A stretch of DNA of 64,000 bases, taken from the NCBI RefSeq assembly GCF_016862375.1, contig NZ_BOMV01000026.1:1-64000 (forward strand). Reading direction: 5' to 3'. This document shows, piece by piece, positions 24,893 to 33,409 of the stretch (positions within the stretch are counted from its first letter, which is position 1; each line of letters starts with the position of its first letter). The stretch is from Paractinoplanes rishiriensis (GTDB lineage: Bacteria; Actinomycetota; Actinomycetes; Mycobacteriales; Micromonosporaceae). The translations under genes were made by a program, and so were the position numbers. Below the pieces are notes generated by a model. That model was not told the DNA's origin, did no database searches, and worked only from the letters and a program-made list of their open reading frames with translations.

Positions 24893-26412
24893 CGCCGTCT
24901 CCGTATGATCGCCCCGGGTCGGACGCGCATGACGTTCCGGCCGGCGCGGCGGTCGTGATCGTCGGTGGAGGATTCGCCGGGCTGGCACTCGCGGACGAGT
25001 TGGCCCGGCGCGGGAACGAGGACGTGCTCGTCGTCGAGGCCGGTTCCGACGCTGGACGGGAGCACTATCGCCAGGAGTTCGACGAGGCGACAGCCACCTC
25101 GATGTGGCTCGATCCGGACAGCGACAAGCACGCGTGGAGGCCGTACGAGTCGACCGGCCTCGCATTCGCCGGCGTCTCCGCGGTGCGCCGGCGGCTGGGT
25201 GGACGATCCCTCTACTGGCACGGCATGGTGCTCCCCATCGAACCGTGGGCCCTCACCAGCCCGGACTGGCCCGCCTCCGTGGTGAGCGACCTGACCGTGG
25301 AATGGGAGAACGGCCGGCCGCTGTACGAACGGACCGTCACCCGGCTGGCCGGCTGGGCCAACGGTTCGCCCGCCACGTCGTTGTCCAGCGGGCGAACCCT
25401 CGACCTGGCCGGCTACCGCTTCACGGAGGCACCCCGCGCGGTGCGCCGAAGCCCCGACGGCGGTCGCTGGCGTGCCTATTCGCCCTTCGAGCAGTGGAAC
25501 GGCAGCACCGCGATCCTCTGCGAAAGCCGGGCGGTGGAGATCCTGATCGATGCCGGACGGGTCCGTGGAGTCCGCGTCGAGCGCGGCGGCCGGCGGCACG
25601 ACATCGGTGCCCGCGTCGTCGTGCTGGCCTCGAGCACGGTGGAGAACAGCCGGCTGGCAATCCAGGCTCTGACCGGCCTGGGCCGGCTGCCCGACGCCCG
25701 CCTGACCGGTCTGGTCGACAAGGTGGCGCAAGGGTTCGTGGCCACGTTCGATGTGGACCACCTGCCCGACGGGCTGCGCGGCGCGGCGGACGACGGCGGG
25801 GTCTACGTCTCGCCCAACCCGGAACTGAGGTCGAACACGTTCCTCAGTCTGCGTGTCAACCAGCACGGGGTGGGCGTCGTCGACGCGTACCTCATGGGCG
25901 AACAGACCCGCGGCAGCCATGGTGCGATCTGGTGTGATCCCGCCGGCGACACACCGTGGCGTACCCATGTGCGGTGTTCGCTGGGTCCGGATGACGTGCG
26001 GCTCGTCGCGGCGCAGCGCACCGAGTTGCAGCGCCTGTACGACGCCGTCTGCTCGGCGATCGGCACCGGCTGCCCGTCCGCCACTCTGAGTTTCGCGAAC
26101 GCGGACGAATTCGGGTCGGCGGACCTGCCGGACATCCTGCGGCGGGCCGACGCTCTCCGGCTCCCGCAGGCCCCGTACACCTATGCCTTCCCCCTCGGGT
26201 CCGAGCAACACGAGGCCGGCACGCTGGCGGTGGGCGAGTTGCTCGGCGACGACTTCCAGTTCCGGGCCGTACCGGGCCTCTACGCCTGCGGACCCAGCAC
26301 GTTCCCGCGCACCGGTGCCGCCAACCCCGTCCAGACCATCCTCGCGCTCGCCGCCCGCACGGCGGCGGCACTCACCGGGCGGTCCGGACCGCAACGGGGC
26401 GGCCATGAGTAA
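24889..26412 (+). CDS. GMC-family FAD oxidoreductase
   Basis: A 507-residue flavoprotein. The FAD dinucleotide loop VVIVGGGFAGLALADELARR lies at residues 22-41. The C-terminal GMC motif retains the active-site histidine (SEQHEAGTLAVG) and the closing PSTFPRTGAANPVQTILALA. GMC enzymes oxidise sugar or cyclitol alcohols; in aminoglycoside pathways they prepare a carbon for transamination. The neighbouring DegT enzyme fits that pairing. It is coupled on both sides: ATGA with the cupin gene and 8-nt overlap with the formyltransferase. Confidence 0.87.
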   Translation: MTPSPYDRPGSDAHDVPAGAAVVIVGGGFAGLALADELARRGNEDVLVVEAGSDAGREHYRQEFDEATATSMWLDPDSDKHAWRPYESTGLAFAGVSAVRRRLGGRSLYWHGMVLPIEPWALTSPDWPASVVSDLTVEWENGRPLYERTVTRLAGWANGSPATSLSSGRTLDLAGYRFTEAPRAVRRSPDGGRWRAYSPFEQWNGSTAILCESRAVEILIDAGRVRGVRVERGGRRHDIGARVVVLASSTVENSRLAIQALTGLGRLPDARLTGLVDKVAQGFVATFDVDHLPDGLRGAADDGGVYVSPNPELRSNTFLSLRVNQHGVGVVDAYLMGEQTRGSHGAIWCDPAGDTPWRTHVRCSLGPDDVRLVAAQRTELQRLYDAVCSAIGTGCPSATLSFANADEFGSADLPDILRRADALRLPQAPYTYAFPLGSEQHEAGTLAVGELLGDDFQFRAVPGLYACGPSTFPRTGAANPVQTILALAARTAAALTGRSGPQRGGHE

Positions 26413-27112
26413 CGGATCCCCGCCGGTGCGACGGAGTTCCTGCGTCCTGCTCACCTGTGAGGACGGACTCGGCGACGCCGCGATCGCCTTCGCGGGCCAG
26501 CTCTTCGACCTGCGACTGGTGGCCAGGTACCCCGATCCCACCGCCAAGGGCGTGCCGGACGAGCTCGGGGAACTGGTACGCAGCGAGAAGATCGACTATA
26601 TCTTCAGCTTTCTGTCCCCGGTCATCGTGCCGAAGTCGATTCTCGGGTGCGTCCGGCTGCCGATCAATTTTCATACGGCGCCACCGCGTTGGCCCGGCAT
26701 CGGCGGGCCGTGCTTCGCACTCTATTACGGCGATACCCGTTATGGTGTGACCGCCCATGTGATGGAGCAGAGAGTCGACACCGGGGACATCCTTCGGGTC
26801 GATTCCTTCGACATCCTGGACACCGACACGCAGTCGAGCCTTCTGGAACGGACCCGGTACCGCGCGTTGTCGGTCTATTACGACGTTCTCGCGGAGTTGG
26901 CCAAGACCGGCACCATCTCGCCCAGCGGCCACCGCTGGGAACGTGAGCCGTTGTCCCGGAAAAGCGTTGACGAACTACTGACACTCTCCATTACCGACAG
27001 CGCCGAGAAGGTCGCCTTGAGCATCCGGGCCGGTCGAAATCCGCATTTCCCCGCTCCGGTGCTGTCCTGGCACGGTTATCGTTTCGCCTACCTGGACGCG
27101 GACGACTCATGA
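26405..27112 (+). CDS. Formyltransferase (sugar N-formyltransferase-like)
   Basis: A 235-residue enzyme of the formyl-THF transferase fold. The catalytic set N88, H90 and D125 is clear in LPINFHTAPPRWPG and RVDTGDIL, matching the Asn-His-Asp arrangement of methionyl-tRNA and sugar N-formyltransferases. It is much shorter than tRNA-Met formyltransferase, lacking its C-terminal barrel, and sits beside a sugar aminotransferase. The likely reaction is N-formylation of the cluster's amino sugar from 10-formyl-THF. Confidence 0.87.
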   Translation: MSNGSPPVRRSSCVLLTCEDGLGDAAIAFAGQLFDLRLVARYPDPTAKGVPDELGELVRSEKIDYIFSFLSPVIVPKSILGCVRLPINFHTAPPRWPGIGGPCFALYYGDTRYGVTAHVMEQRVDTGDILRVDSFDILDTDTQSSLLERTRYRALSVYYDVLAELAKTGTISPSGHRWEREPLSRKSVDELLTLSITDSAEKVALSIRAGRNPHFPAPVLSWHGYRFAYLDADDS

Positions 27113-27132
27113 CTCGACCATAAGATTGCCGA

Positions 27133-28071
27133 ATGAACGATCGACGGACACGGCGCTGGCTGATTGCGGCCCCGCACGCGGCGGGCCCCGCGGACACCCG
27201 GACGGTCGTGCTCCACGCTGATGAGCCGCTGAGTCAGCATGACGTGCCGTTCCACGAGGCGATGTCCGCGGACCTGGAGCGGGCGGCCGAAATCGAGGTC
27301 TGGCTGCCGCCCTACCGGGGTAAGGCGCTGGTGCCGGTTCTGGCGTGGCTGGCGGCCGAGCGCCTCGCCGGCCCGGACGCCCAGGTCAGTTGGCACCTCG
27401 ACCGTCAGCAGGGCCCGGACTCGATCGCTCGAATGCTGAGCGGCCGGGGTTGGACGCAGCTGGAGAAGAAGCGCAACGGCCGGAACGTCGTGCTCGGCAG
27501 CCGCCCTCCGGCGGAGGCGGATATTCCCCCACCCGAGGAGTTCGCCGCCCGCATCGGCGACCGGGACCTGACTTTCGAGGCCGATTACGGAGTCTTCTCC
27601 CCGAAGCGGATCGATGACGGCACCGCGCTTCTGGCCGAGGTCGCGATGCGCGAGCCGCCGGTCGACTCGGTCGCTGACATCGGGGTGGGCTACGGGCCGC
27701 TGGCCATCGCCGCGGTGGCCAACGGCCTGGCCGGCAGTGCGGTGGCCACCGACGTCGACGCTGTTGCACTATGGCTGGCGCAGCGCAATGCCGTGCGCAA
27801 CGGAGTGACACTTTCCGCGGTGTGCAGTCCGGACCCGCTGGCGGTACCGATGACGGAACTGACCCTGTGCAACATTCCGACGCACATCGATGTGAAACAG
27901 ACGGAGGCGCTGATGACCGCGCTGACCCGGCGCGCGAGCCACGGTCGTCTCCTGGTGGTCGTACACCGCAGCATCGAGCACCGCTACGTGCGACCCCTCG
28001 AGAAGGCGCGCTTGCAGGTGGAGCGACACCCCGGCCCGAATCACACCGTACTCCGGGCAACGGCCGGCTGA
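27133..28071 (+). CDS. Class I SAM methyltransferase (RsmC/RlmG-like)
   Basis: A 312-residue protein built like the two-domain RsmC/RlmG rRNA guanine N2-methyltransferases. Residues about 1-130 are a degenerate first domain; residues about 145-312 hold the catalytic MTS fold with SAM loop VADIGVGYGPLAIAAVANG. The family's catalytic NPPF/Y is replaced by N-I-P-T (LCNIPTHIDVK), so the acceptor may differ. In a sugar cluster it may have been recruited for O- or N-methylation or for self-protection of the ribosome. It lies 20 nt after the formyltransferase. Confidence 0.75.
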   Translation: MNDRRTRRWLIAAPHAAGPADTRTVVLHADEPLSQHDVPFHEAMSADLERAAEIEVWLPPYRGKALVPVLAWLAAERLAGPDAQVSWHLDRQQGPDSIARMLSGRGWTQLEKKRNGRNVVLGSRPPAEADIPPPEEFAARIGDRDLTFEADYGVFSPKRIDDGTALLAEVAMREPPVDSVADIGVGYGPLAIAAVANGLAGSAVATDVDAVALWLAQRNAVRNGVTLSAVCSPDPLAVPMTELTLCNIPTHIDVKQTEALMTALTRRASHGRLLVVVHRSIEHRYVRPLEKARLQVERHPGPNHTVLRATAG

Positions 28072-28082
28072 TCGTCCAGCCG

Positions 28083-28697
28083 ATGGAACCAGTTTTCGTA
28101 CCGGGTCCGAAGACCGGCGAACCGTCGTTCGAAACGCCGTTCGGACTGCTGTGTGACCGCGATGGCACGATCATCGAGGACCGTCCCCGGTACGTCCGCT
28201 CCCCGGCGGACATCACTTTCCTCCCCGGTGCCGCCGGGGCGCTGAGCCGGGCCGTCCAGGTCGGATTCACCGTCGTGCTGATCACCAACCAGTCGGCCGT
28301 CGGACGGGGCCTCCTCGCGCTGGCCGAGGCGGTTCGGTTGAATGAGGTCTTCGTCGCGCAGCTGACCGCCGCGGGTGTTCCGGTGGCCGGCACCCTTCTC
28401 TGCCCGCACGCGCCGGATTCGGGCTGTCCTTGCCGCAAACCGGCTCCCGGCATGGTGCTGGCCGCACTGCGCCGATTCGAGCTCGATGAAAAGAACACCA
28501 TTCTGGTAGGTGATGCGAAGCGCGATATAATGGCGGCCCACGGCGCCGGCGTGCGCGGGATTCTCGTTCGGACAGGCCACGGCCGACGCGCCGAGCACGA
28601 CGTCGCAAACGACCCGGTGCTGGCCGGCACCGACGTGGTGGACAACCTTGACGAAGCGGTGCGACTGGCCGCGCGGCACCTCGGCCGGTCGAATTAG
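28083..28697 (+). CDS. gmhB: D-glycero-D-manno-heptose 1,7-bisphosphate 7-phosphatase
   Basis: A 204-residue HAD-IIIA phosphatase. Nucleophile D25 and acid/base D27 lie in LLCDRDGTIIEDRPRYV. The zinc-binding cysteine/histidine loop characteristic of GmhB is present (LLCPHAPDSGCPCRKP), as is the closing VGDAKRDIMAA metal motif. It removes the 7-phosphate from heptose 1,7-bisphosphate. The GmhA and HldE activities it needs are encoded by the fusion gene at 36154, so together they complete the NDP-heptose pathway. It starts 11 nt after the methyltransferase. Confidence 0.9.
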   Translation: MEPVFVPGPKTGEPSFETPFGLLCDRDGTIIEDRPRYVRSPADITFLPGAAGALSRAVQVGFTVVLITNQSAVGRGLLALAEAVRLNEVFVAQLTAAGVPVAGTLLCPHAPDSGCPCRKPAPGMVLAALRRFELDEKNTILVGDAKRDIMAAHGAGVRGILVRTGHGRRAEHDVANDPVLAGTDVVDNLDEAVRLAARHLGRSN

Positions 28698-28862
28698 GGC
28701 CGCCCGCCGGACTCCGGTTCACGGAAGAGATCAAAATCACGCGGACCGACGTCGATCCGGCGGGTTGCGTCGTGCGTTGTTCCGCAGTCTGACCGGCCGC
28801 AACGACGCGGTGTTCGACTTCGCTGGGAGGTTCCTGGGAAAGGCTACCTTACTACCGTTGAA

Positions 28863-28891
28863 TTGACGCTTGTCGCGCCCAGTCTTATCCT
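28863..28891 (+). promoter_or_regulatory. Predicted sigma-70-type promoter of the exostosin-like gene
   Basis: TTGACG (28863-28868) and TATCCT (28886-28891) are separated by exactly 17 nt in a 284-nt intergenic region. This leaves a leader of about 85 nt before the TTG start at 28982. It suggests the glycosyltransferase has its own promoter besides readthrough from gmhB. Confidence 0.45.
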
Positions 28892-28981
28892 TCCCATGGA
28901 TGTACAGGTCGTTGTTTTCGGTGTCCGAGTTCGAATTCGAGTTGGGTTCGGACCCGGCAAGTCACCACGGGGGACAGTGCT

Positions 28982-29998
28982 TTGGTTGCTCCACGGGTCC
29001 ATTACAGTCTGTTGACTGGTGCGTTTGTTCAGGACTACGAACCGTTGCGGGTCTACATCTACAAATCCGGTTCACTTCCGCATGTGATGCTCAATCCGAT
29101 TGCAAAGGCGCTGCTCCACGATGACCCGCGGTTCCAGGAGGGCCGCTGGCTCTACGAGCTGACCACGGACCCGGACGCGGCCGACATCCTCACGCCGCCG
29201 TACGACGTCGCCTACTTCGAAGACCGGATCGATGAACTGCAGTCGGCGCTGCCGCACTATTCGGGTGCTGCGGAACGCCACGTGTTCTTCGACTCCAGAG
29301 ACGATCCCGCCATCCCGGACTTTCTCGCCGAGTCGGTTTTTCTCAAGGCGTCGCTGCACTCGGCTGCCGCCGGCCCGCGCCGCGTCTGCCTTCCGTACAC
29401 CGAACGGATCGACAACTTCTTCCCCCGGTTCGCCGAAGAGCCGGAGCTGCGCTACGACGTCTCCTTCGTGGGGGAGGTCTCGCAGACGCGCGAGCCGATC
29501 ATCGCCGCCGTGCGGGCGTCTGGCCTGCGCGCGCGCGTCGTCGATCGGCGACAGAACTACTACGGCCCGCCCCAGCTCCGCGGCGCTGACCGGCTGGAGA
29601 CGGCGGGGACGCCGCAACGGACGAAATGGCGTAAGGAGTTCCTCGACATCACGATGCGGTCCCGGTTCGTTCTCGCGGTCCCGGGCTACGGCCTGAACTC
29701 GTTCCGCTTCTACGAAGCGCTGTCGCTCGGGGTGCCCCCGCTGCTCATTGACGAGAACGCGGCCCTTCCGTTTCCGCAGCACATAAACTACGACGAATTC
29801 TGCCTCCGGCTGTCGCTGAGCGACGACAACCTGAGCGAGTCCATCAAGGGAGCCGTGGAGGCGGTCGGCGACGAGCGCTGGCAGCAGATGCGGAAGCTGG
29901 CGCGGCACACCTTCGACACCTACCTGTCCACCTTCAATCTGCTGTTTCTCCTGTACCAGGCCATCCGGGAGTCGACCGCGGTGGGTCCGTTGAAGTGA
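28982..29998 (+). CDS. Exostosin-like (GT47-type) glycosyltransferase
   Basis: A 338-residue protein resembling the exostosin family, mainly in its C-terminal half: SRFVLAVPGYGLNSFRFYEALSLGVPPLLIDE is the typical donor-binding region, and YDVSFVGEV precedes the second Rossmann domain. No membrane anchor or signal is visible. It is likely a second sugar transferase of the cluster, besides the GT9 enzyme. The start is TTG, supported by GGGGGA 7 nt upstream. It ends in a convergent hairpin shared with the SHMT-like gene. Confidence 0.75.
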   Translation: MVAPRVHYSLLTGAFVQDYEPLRVYIYKSGSLPHVMLNPIAKALLHDDPRFQEGRWLYELTTDPDAADILTPPYDVAYFEDRIDELQSALPHYSGAAERHVFFDSRDDPAIPDFLAESVFLKASLHSAAAGPRRVCLPYTERIDNFFPRFAEEPELRYDVSFVGEVSQTREPIIAAVRASGLRARVVDRRQNYYGPPQLRGADRLETAGTPQRTKWRKEFLDITMRSRFVLAVPGYGLNSFRFYEALSLGVPPLLIDENAALPFPQHINYDEFCLRLSLSDDNLSESIKGAVEAVGDERWQQMRKLARHTFDTYLSTFNLLFLLYQAIRESTAVGPLK

Positions 29999-30028
29999 TC
30001 GGCGTAGCCGCATAGGTGCCGGGCTGAC

Positions 30029-30053
30029 GGCGGCCCCGGGTCCCGGGGTCGCC
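30029..30053. terminator. Bidirectional hairpin between convergent genes
   Basis: GGCGGCCCCGGG and CCCGGGGTCGCC flank a single T, giving a near-perfect palindrome with one G-U pair. It lies between the exostosin-like stop (29998) and the SHMT-like stop (30069) and can serve both transcripts. Confidence 0.6.
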
Positions 30054-30068
30054 GGCCGGTCCGCGCGA

Positions 30069-31400
30069 TCACGAGTACAGGAAATCCGTCAGCGGTTCGA
30101 CGGCGAGGTCGGTCTTCCCGCCGGTCACGGCCACGAGATCGGCCAGCTTCTCCGCGAAGACCTCGGGCGGGTAACAGAACCGCGGCCGCATTGCCGCCCG
30201 TACCTCGCGCACCGGGTCGGCTGCCGCCGCCGGATCAACGTCGTCGACGATCACGTCCCGCATGACGCGGGCCAGGACCGGCAACGACTCGGGGCTGATG
30301 CCCAGGTAGGTGGCCTCGTTGAGCCCCAGCCGGATTCCCGGCCCGCCGAGACTGGGCAGCGGGTTGAACGGGTTGACGACAAGACCCGCCTGGAACAGCT
30401 GGGAGCCGGCCGCGTGCGGCTCCCGATGGCTCGCGGTGTCGACCCACACCTGGTGGTTGCGGGTGAAGTCGGCGCCGTGACGCTGCACCCCCAGCCCTTC
30501 GGCCGCTAATGCCTCGGCGAGCAACCGGGCGTTCGTCACCACGGCGGCGGCGTACTCCGCCCCGCCGCACTCGAGAAACTCCACGAGCGAGATGGCCAGC
30601 GCGACCACGTCGCTCATGTGGTGGTGACTGACCATGTTGACGGCTGTCATCGTCAGGCGGTCGGACACCTCCGCGTCGTTGGTGAAGATGACCGCCTTGT
30701 GCGGACCCGGGAAGGTCTTGTGCGTCGAGCCGCCCCAGCTGTCGGCGCCGCAGGCGAGCGGGTTGGGCAGCTGACCGCCCCAGATCAGCCCGTTGACGTG
30801 GCTGGTGTCCACATGAATGTGGACCGGCCGGTCGGCCGCCTGCCGGACGCACTCGACGACCGCCGTGAGGTCCAGCGGTATCAGCGACGTCGCGTGATCG
30901 ATGTAGATGAGGCTCGGCTTCTCCCGCGCCACCATGTCGGCCAACGCCTCGAGGTCGAGGGTGGCCCAGTGCCCGAACGGCAGGCCGAGCGGGCGAAAGC
31001 CGAACTTGCGGGCGACGTACGCCGTGTCGGGGTGGCCCCCGTTGGCCACCGGAACCGACAGCACCGCGTCGCCGGGCTCCCCGCCGAACGCGGCGAGCGC
31101 CGTCGTCATCGCCGTGAGGCCGCTGACGTTCCGCACGTCCACGTACCGGGCCTGGCCGACGCGTTGCAACAGCGGGATGAGGACCTCCTGCTGCACCCGG
31201 CCGACGATGCTGCCGCCCTGGAAGCTCCACCGGCCGAACACCTCGTGCTCGTCGAAGAAGTAGCGGCTGTATCCGTCGGACAGGTACGCCAGGCGGGCCA
31301 GCGGCGACAGCGTGTTCTCGCTCGGGATCAACGAGATCGAGTTCCGGAATTTGGTCTCGTGGTCCACGAGGTGCTGGAACAGCAGTTTCATCGACGTCAC
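30069..31400 (-). CDS. Serine hydroxymethyltransferase-like PLP enzyme
   Basis: A 443-residue fold-type I PLP enzyme related to SHMT. The Schiff-base lysine is K228 in GGSTHKTFPGPHKA, with D198/H201 in VDTSHVNGLIWGG replacing the usual DxAHxxGL. ISLIPSENTLSP matches the SHMT substrate loop. The sequence diverges from housekeeping GlyA, so an aldol reaction on another aldehyde or amino acid is likely. The GTG at 31400 is preceded by AAGGG; ATG at 31391 is alternative. It is the last gene of the minus-strand unit, 10 nt after the creatininase-family gene. Confidence 0.83.
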   Translation of the reverse strand: MTSMKLLFQHLVDHETKFRNSISLIPSENTLSPLARLAYLSDGYSRYFFDEHEVFGRWSFQGGSIVGRVQQEVLIPLLQRVGQARYVDVRNVSGLTAMTTALAAFGGEPGDAVLSVPVANGGHPDTAYVARKFGFRPLGLPFGHWATLDLEALADMVAREKPSLIYIDHATSLIPLDLTAVVECVRQAADRPVHIHVDTSHVNGLIWGGQLPNPLACGADSWGGSTHKTFPGPHKAVIFTNDAEVSDRLTMTAVNMVSHHHMSDVVALAISLVEFLECGGAEYAAAVVTNARLLAEALAAEGLGVQRHGADFTRNHQVWVDTASHREPHAAGSQLFQAGLVVNPFNPLPSLGGPGIRLGLNEATYLGISPESLPVLARVMRDVIVDDVDPAAAADPVREVRAAMRPRFCYPPEVFAEKLADLVAVTGGKTDLAVEPLTDFLYS

Positions 31401-31410
31401 GGTGAGCCCT

Positions 31411-32172
31411 TCATCGCTCGGGTGCGGCAGCCGGGAGGCGCTGGAGGAAATCGGTCAAGTGGTCGACACACGCTTCGCGCAGGCGGGCCGTCTCGGCGTC
31501 GTCGGCGATGTCGTAGGCGCCGGCCACCACGCCGTCCGGTATCTGCCTGCGCGCGGTACGCGGGTTCAACGGGAACATCGGAAAGTCGGGATCCGCCGGC
31601 ACCGGCTGACTGGCACCGGCCGGGATGGGAGCGACCCGGGTATCCGCCTGAACCTCGTACCAGGCGGCATGATCACAGACGCCCAGCCCGCGCTCCTCGG
31701 AGATGCGCCGGGATTCGTCACGCATGCCGTCCCAGCAGTTGTAGTAATAGACCGACAGCCCGTCCCGGTCGATCTGCGCCTCGGACAGGACGCCGGTGAT
31801 CACCTCGTTTCCGCCGTGCCCGGTGGCGAACACCAGCCGGCGGAAACCCTGCCGGTACAGGCAGTCGATGATGTCCTCGACGATCGCGCACATCGTGGAG
31901 GTTCGCATCGACAGCGTACCCGGGAAGTTGATCGCAAACGCCGAGGGACCGAACGGCACCACCGGGGTTCGCAGCACACCCACGCGCGCACACGCCTGGC
32001 GCGTGACGTAGTCGGCGTAGATGCTGTCGCTGGCCAGGCTCAGATAGCCGTGCTCCTCGGTGGCACCCATCGGGATGAGCACCCGAGTGTCCGCCCGGAC
32101 CCGCTCGGCCACCGCCAACCAGTTGAGCTCGGCGAAGTCGGTCGGCGCAGCATCCCGCTGCGGCGCCGTCAC
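31411..32172 (-). CDS. Creatininase-family amidohydrolase
   Basis: A 253-residue metal hydrolase of the creatininase/ArfB/MftE family. Metal ligands are readable as E40-H41 (GATEEHGYLSLASDS, with D49) and in FATGHGGNEVI. Family reactions are hydrolysis of cyclic amides, formamides or peptide bonds. In this cluster it could open a lactam or remove a formyl or peptidyl group. The GTG overlaps the oxidoreductase stop as GTGA. Its proximity to a SPASM radical SAM gene recalls mycofactocin clusters, but other essential genes are absent. Confidence 0.83.
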   Translation of the reverse strand: MTAPQRDAAPTDFAELNWLAVAERVRADTRVLIPMGATEEHGYLSLASDSIYADYVTRQACARVGVLRTPVVPFGPSAFAINFPGTLSMRTSTMCAIVEDIIDCLYRQGFRRLVFATGHGGNEVITGVLSEAQIDRDGLSVYYYNCWDGMRDESRRISEERGLGVCDHAAWYEVQADTRVAPIPAGASQPVPADPDFPMFPLNPRTARRQIPDGVVAGAYDIADDAETARLREACVDHLTDFLQRLPAAAPER

Positions 32173-33296
32173 GCCGCGCCGCTTCGCCGGTCCGGCTGGA
32201 ACAGGGTCGGCAGTTCGACCACCTGGTTCGAGCCCTTCGCGCACGCCTCGTAGATGTGCATGACGTGCCAGGCATCCTCGAGCCCGCCGATCTCGATGCT
32301 CTTGTCGTGCAGCAGCTGGGTGGCGAAGTAGATGATCTCCTGGGCGTAGCCCTGCACGAAGAGGTTCAGGTTGTAGGGCTGGCCGGAGTAGCAGTCCATC
32401 TCCCAGTGCAGCGGCGCATCCGCCAGCGGGCTGGTGAAGTCCGGGATCCGGCCGTACTCGTATTCGCCGACGCCCCGGTGGCCCGGCCGGTAGTAGGTGA
32501 TCCGGGTGTTGTTCTCCACCACGACGTTGGCACCCTGGCCGACGACCTCCAGGCGCTCCATCGGACTGGTGCCCGACATTCCCCACGGCATGTGCAGGAC
32601 GCCGGCCGCACCGTTGGCGAACTTCATGGTGAAGATCGGCTCGCCGTCCGGCCCCTCCTCGGTGTAGAGCCGGCGGACCGGCCCCATCAGACGCTGCAGC
32701 ACGGACGCCGGGTGCACGATGTGGTCCAGGAACCAGTGCATCGCGTCCAGGTCCTGCCGCTGATCCTCGGGCGGCAGCTTCTCCGGGTCGCGCAGATACA
32801 GGGTCGTCGGGGCGCCGAACTCGGGCTGGGCGAGGATCTCGGCGACCTTGGTCACGCTGGTGCTGAACATCTTCATCAGCCCGATGCCCACCTGCTTGCC
32901 GGTCGCGGTGCTGATCCGGTGGAGCTCCTCGATCTCGGCCACGCTGGATGCCGGCGGCTTCTCGATCCACACGTGCCGCCCCGACTCCATGACGAGCCGG
33001 GCCTGCTCCGGGTACCGGGGCCGGCCGTCCTGGTCGTACCCGGTCGCCAGCAGGACCGCGTCGACGTCGGCGGAGCCGAGCAGCGCCTCCAGGCTGGTGT
33101 AGGTCTCCGCCGCCCCGAACTGGCGGGCGTACGCCTCGGCCCGCTCGGCGACGACATCCGCGACAGCGACCAGTTCGACGGGCGCGTACTGGAACGTCGG
33201 CAGGATGTTGCGGAACATCTGGCCGCCGCAGCCCACGACGGCGACCTTCAGCCGGCGGGAGTGCTCGAACGAGAATTTGATCTTGCTGCTGAACAT
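32169..33296 (-). CDS. Gfo/Idh/MocA-family oxidoreductase
   Basis: A 375-residue NAD(P)-dependent enzyme. The Rossmann loop VAVVGCGGQMFRN is near the N-terminus, and the signature catalytic lysine lies in WIEKPPASSVAEIEELH. The C-terminal alpha/beta domain contains HWFLDHIVHPASVL. Such enzymes interconvert hydroxyl and keto groups on sugars or inositols. An in-frame TTG at 33299 precedes the ATG used; GAAAGGGA lies upstream. It is part of the minus-strand unit running from the PIG-L-like gene to the SHMT-like gene. Confidence 0.87.
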   Translation of the reverse strand: MFSSKIKFSFEHSRRLKVAVVGCGGQMFRNILPTFQYAPVELVAVADVVAERAEAYARQFGAAETYTSLEALLGSADVDAVLLATGYDQDGRPRYPEQARLVMESGRHVWIEKPPASSVAEIEELHRISTATGKQVGIGLMKMFSTSVTKVAEILAQPEFGAPTTLYLRDPEKLPPEDQRQDLDAMHWFLDHIVHPASVLQRLMGPVRRLYTEEGPDGEPIFTMKFANGAAGVLHMPWGMSGTSPMERLEVVGQGANVVVENNTRITYYRPGHRGVGEYEYGRIPDFTSPLADAPLHWEMDCYSGQPYNLNLFVQGYAQEIIYFATQLLHDKSIEIGGLEDAWHVMHIYEACAKGSNQVVELPTLFQPDRRSGAA

Positions 33297-33409
33297 CAAT
33301 CGTCCCTTTCTCGGCCATCGACGGCCCGGATCGGTGCGGCCGGCCGACGGCCTGCGCGATGGTGTTGTTGCGGTGCTTCAGCGCCGGCTCGACGGGGCGC
33401 GGCGGGGCG

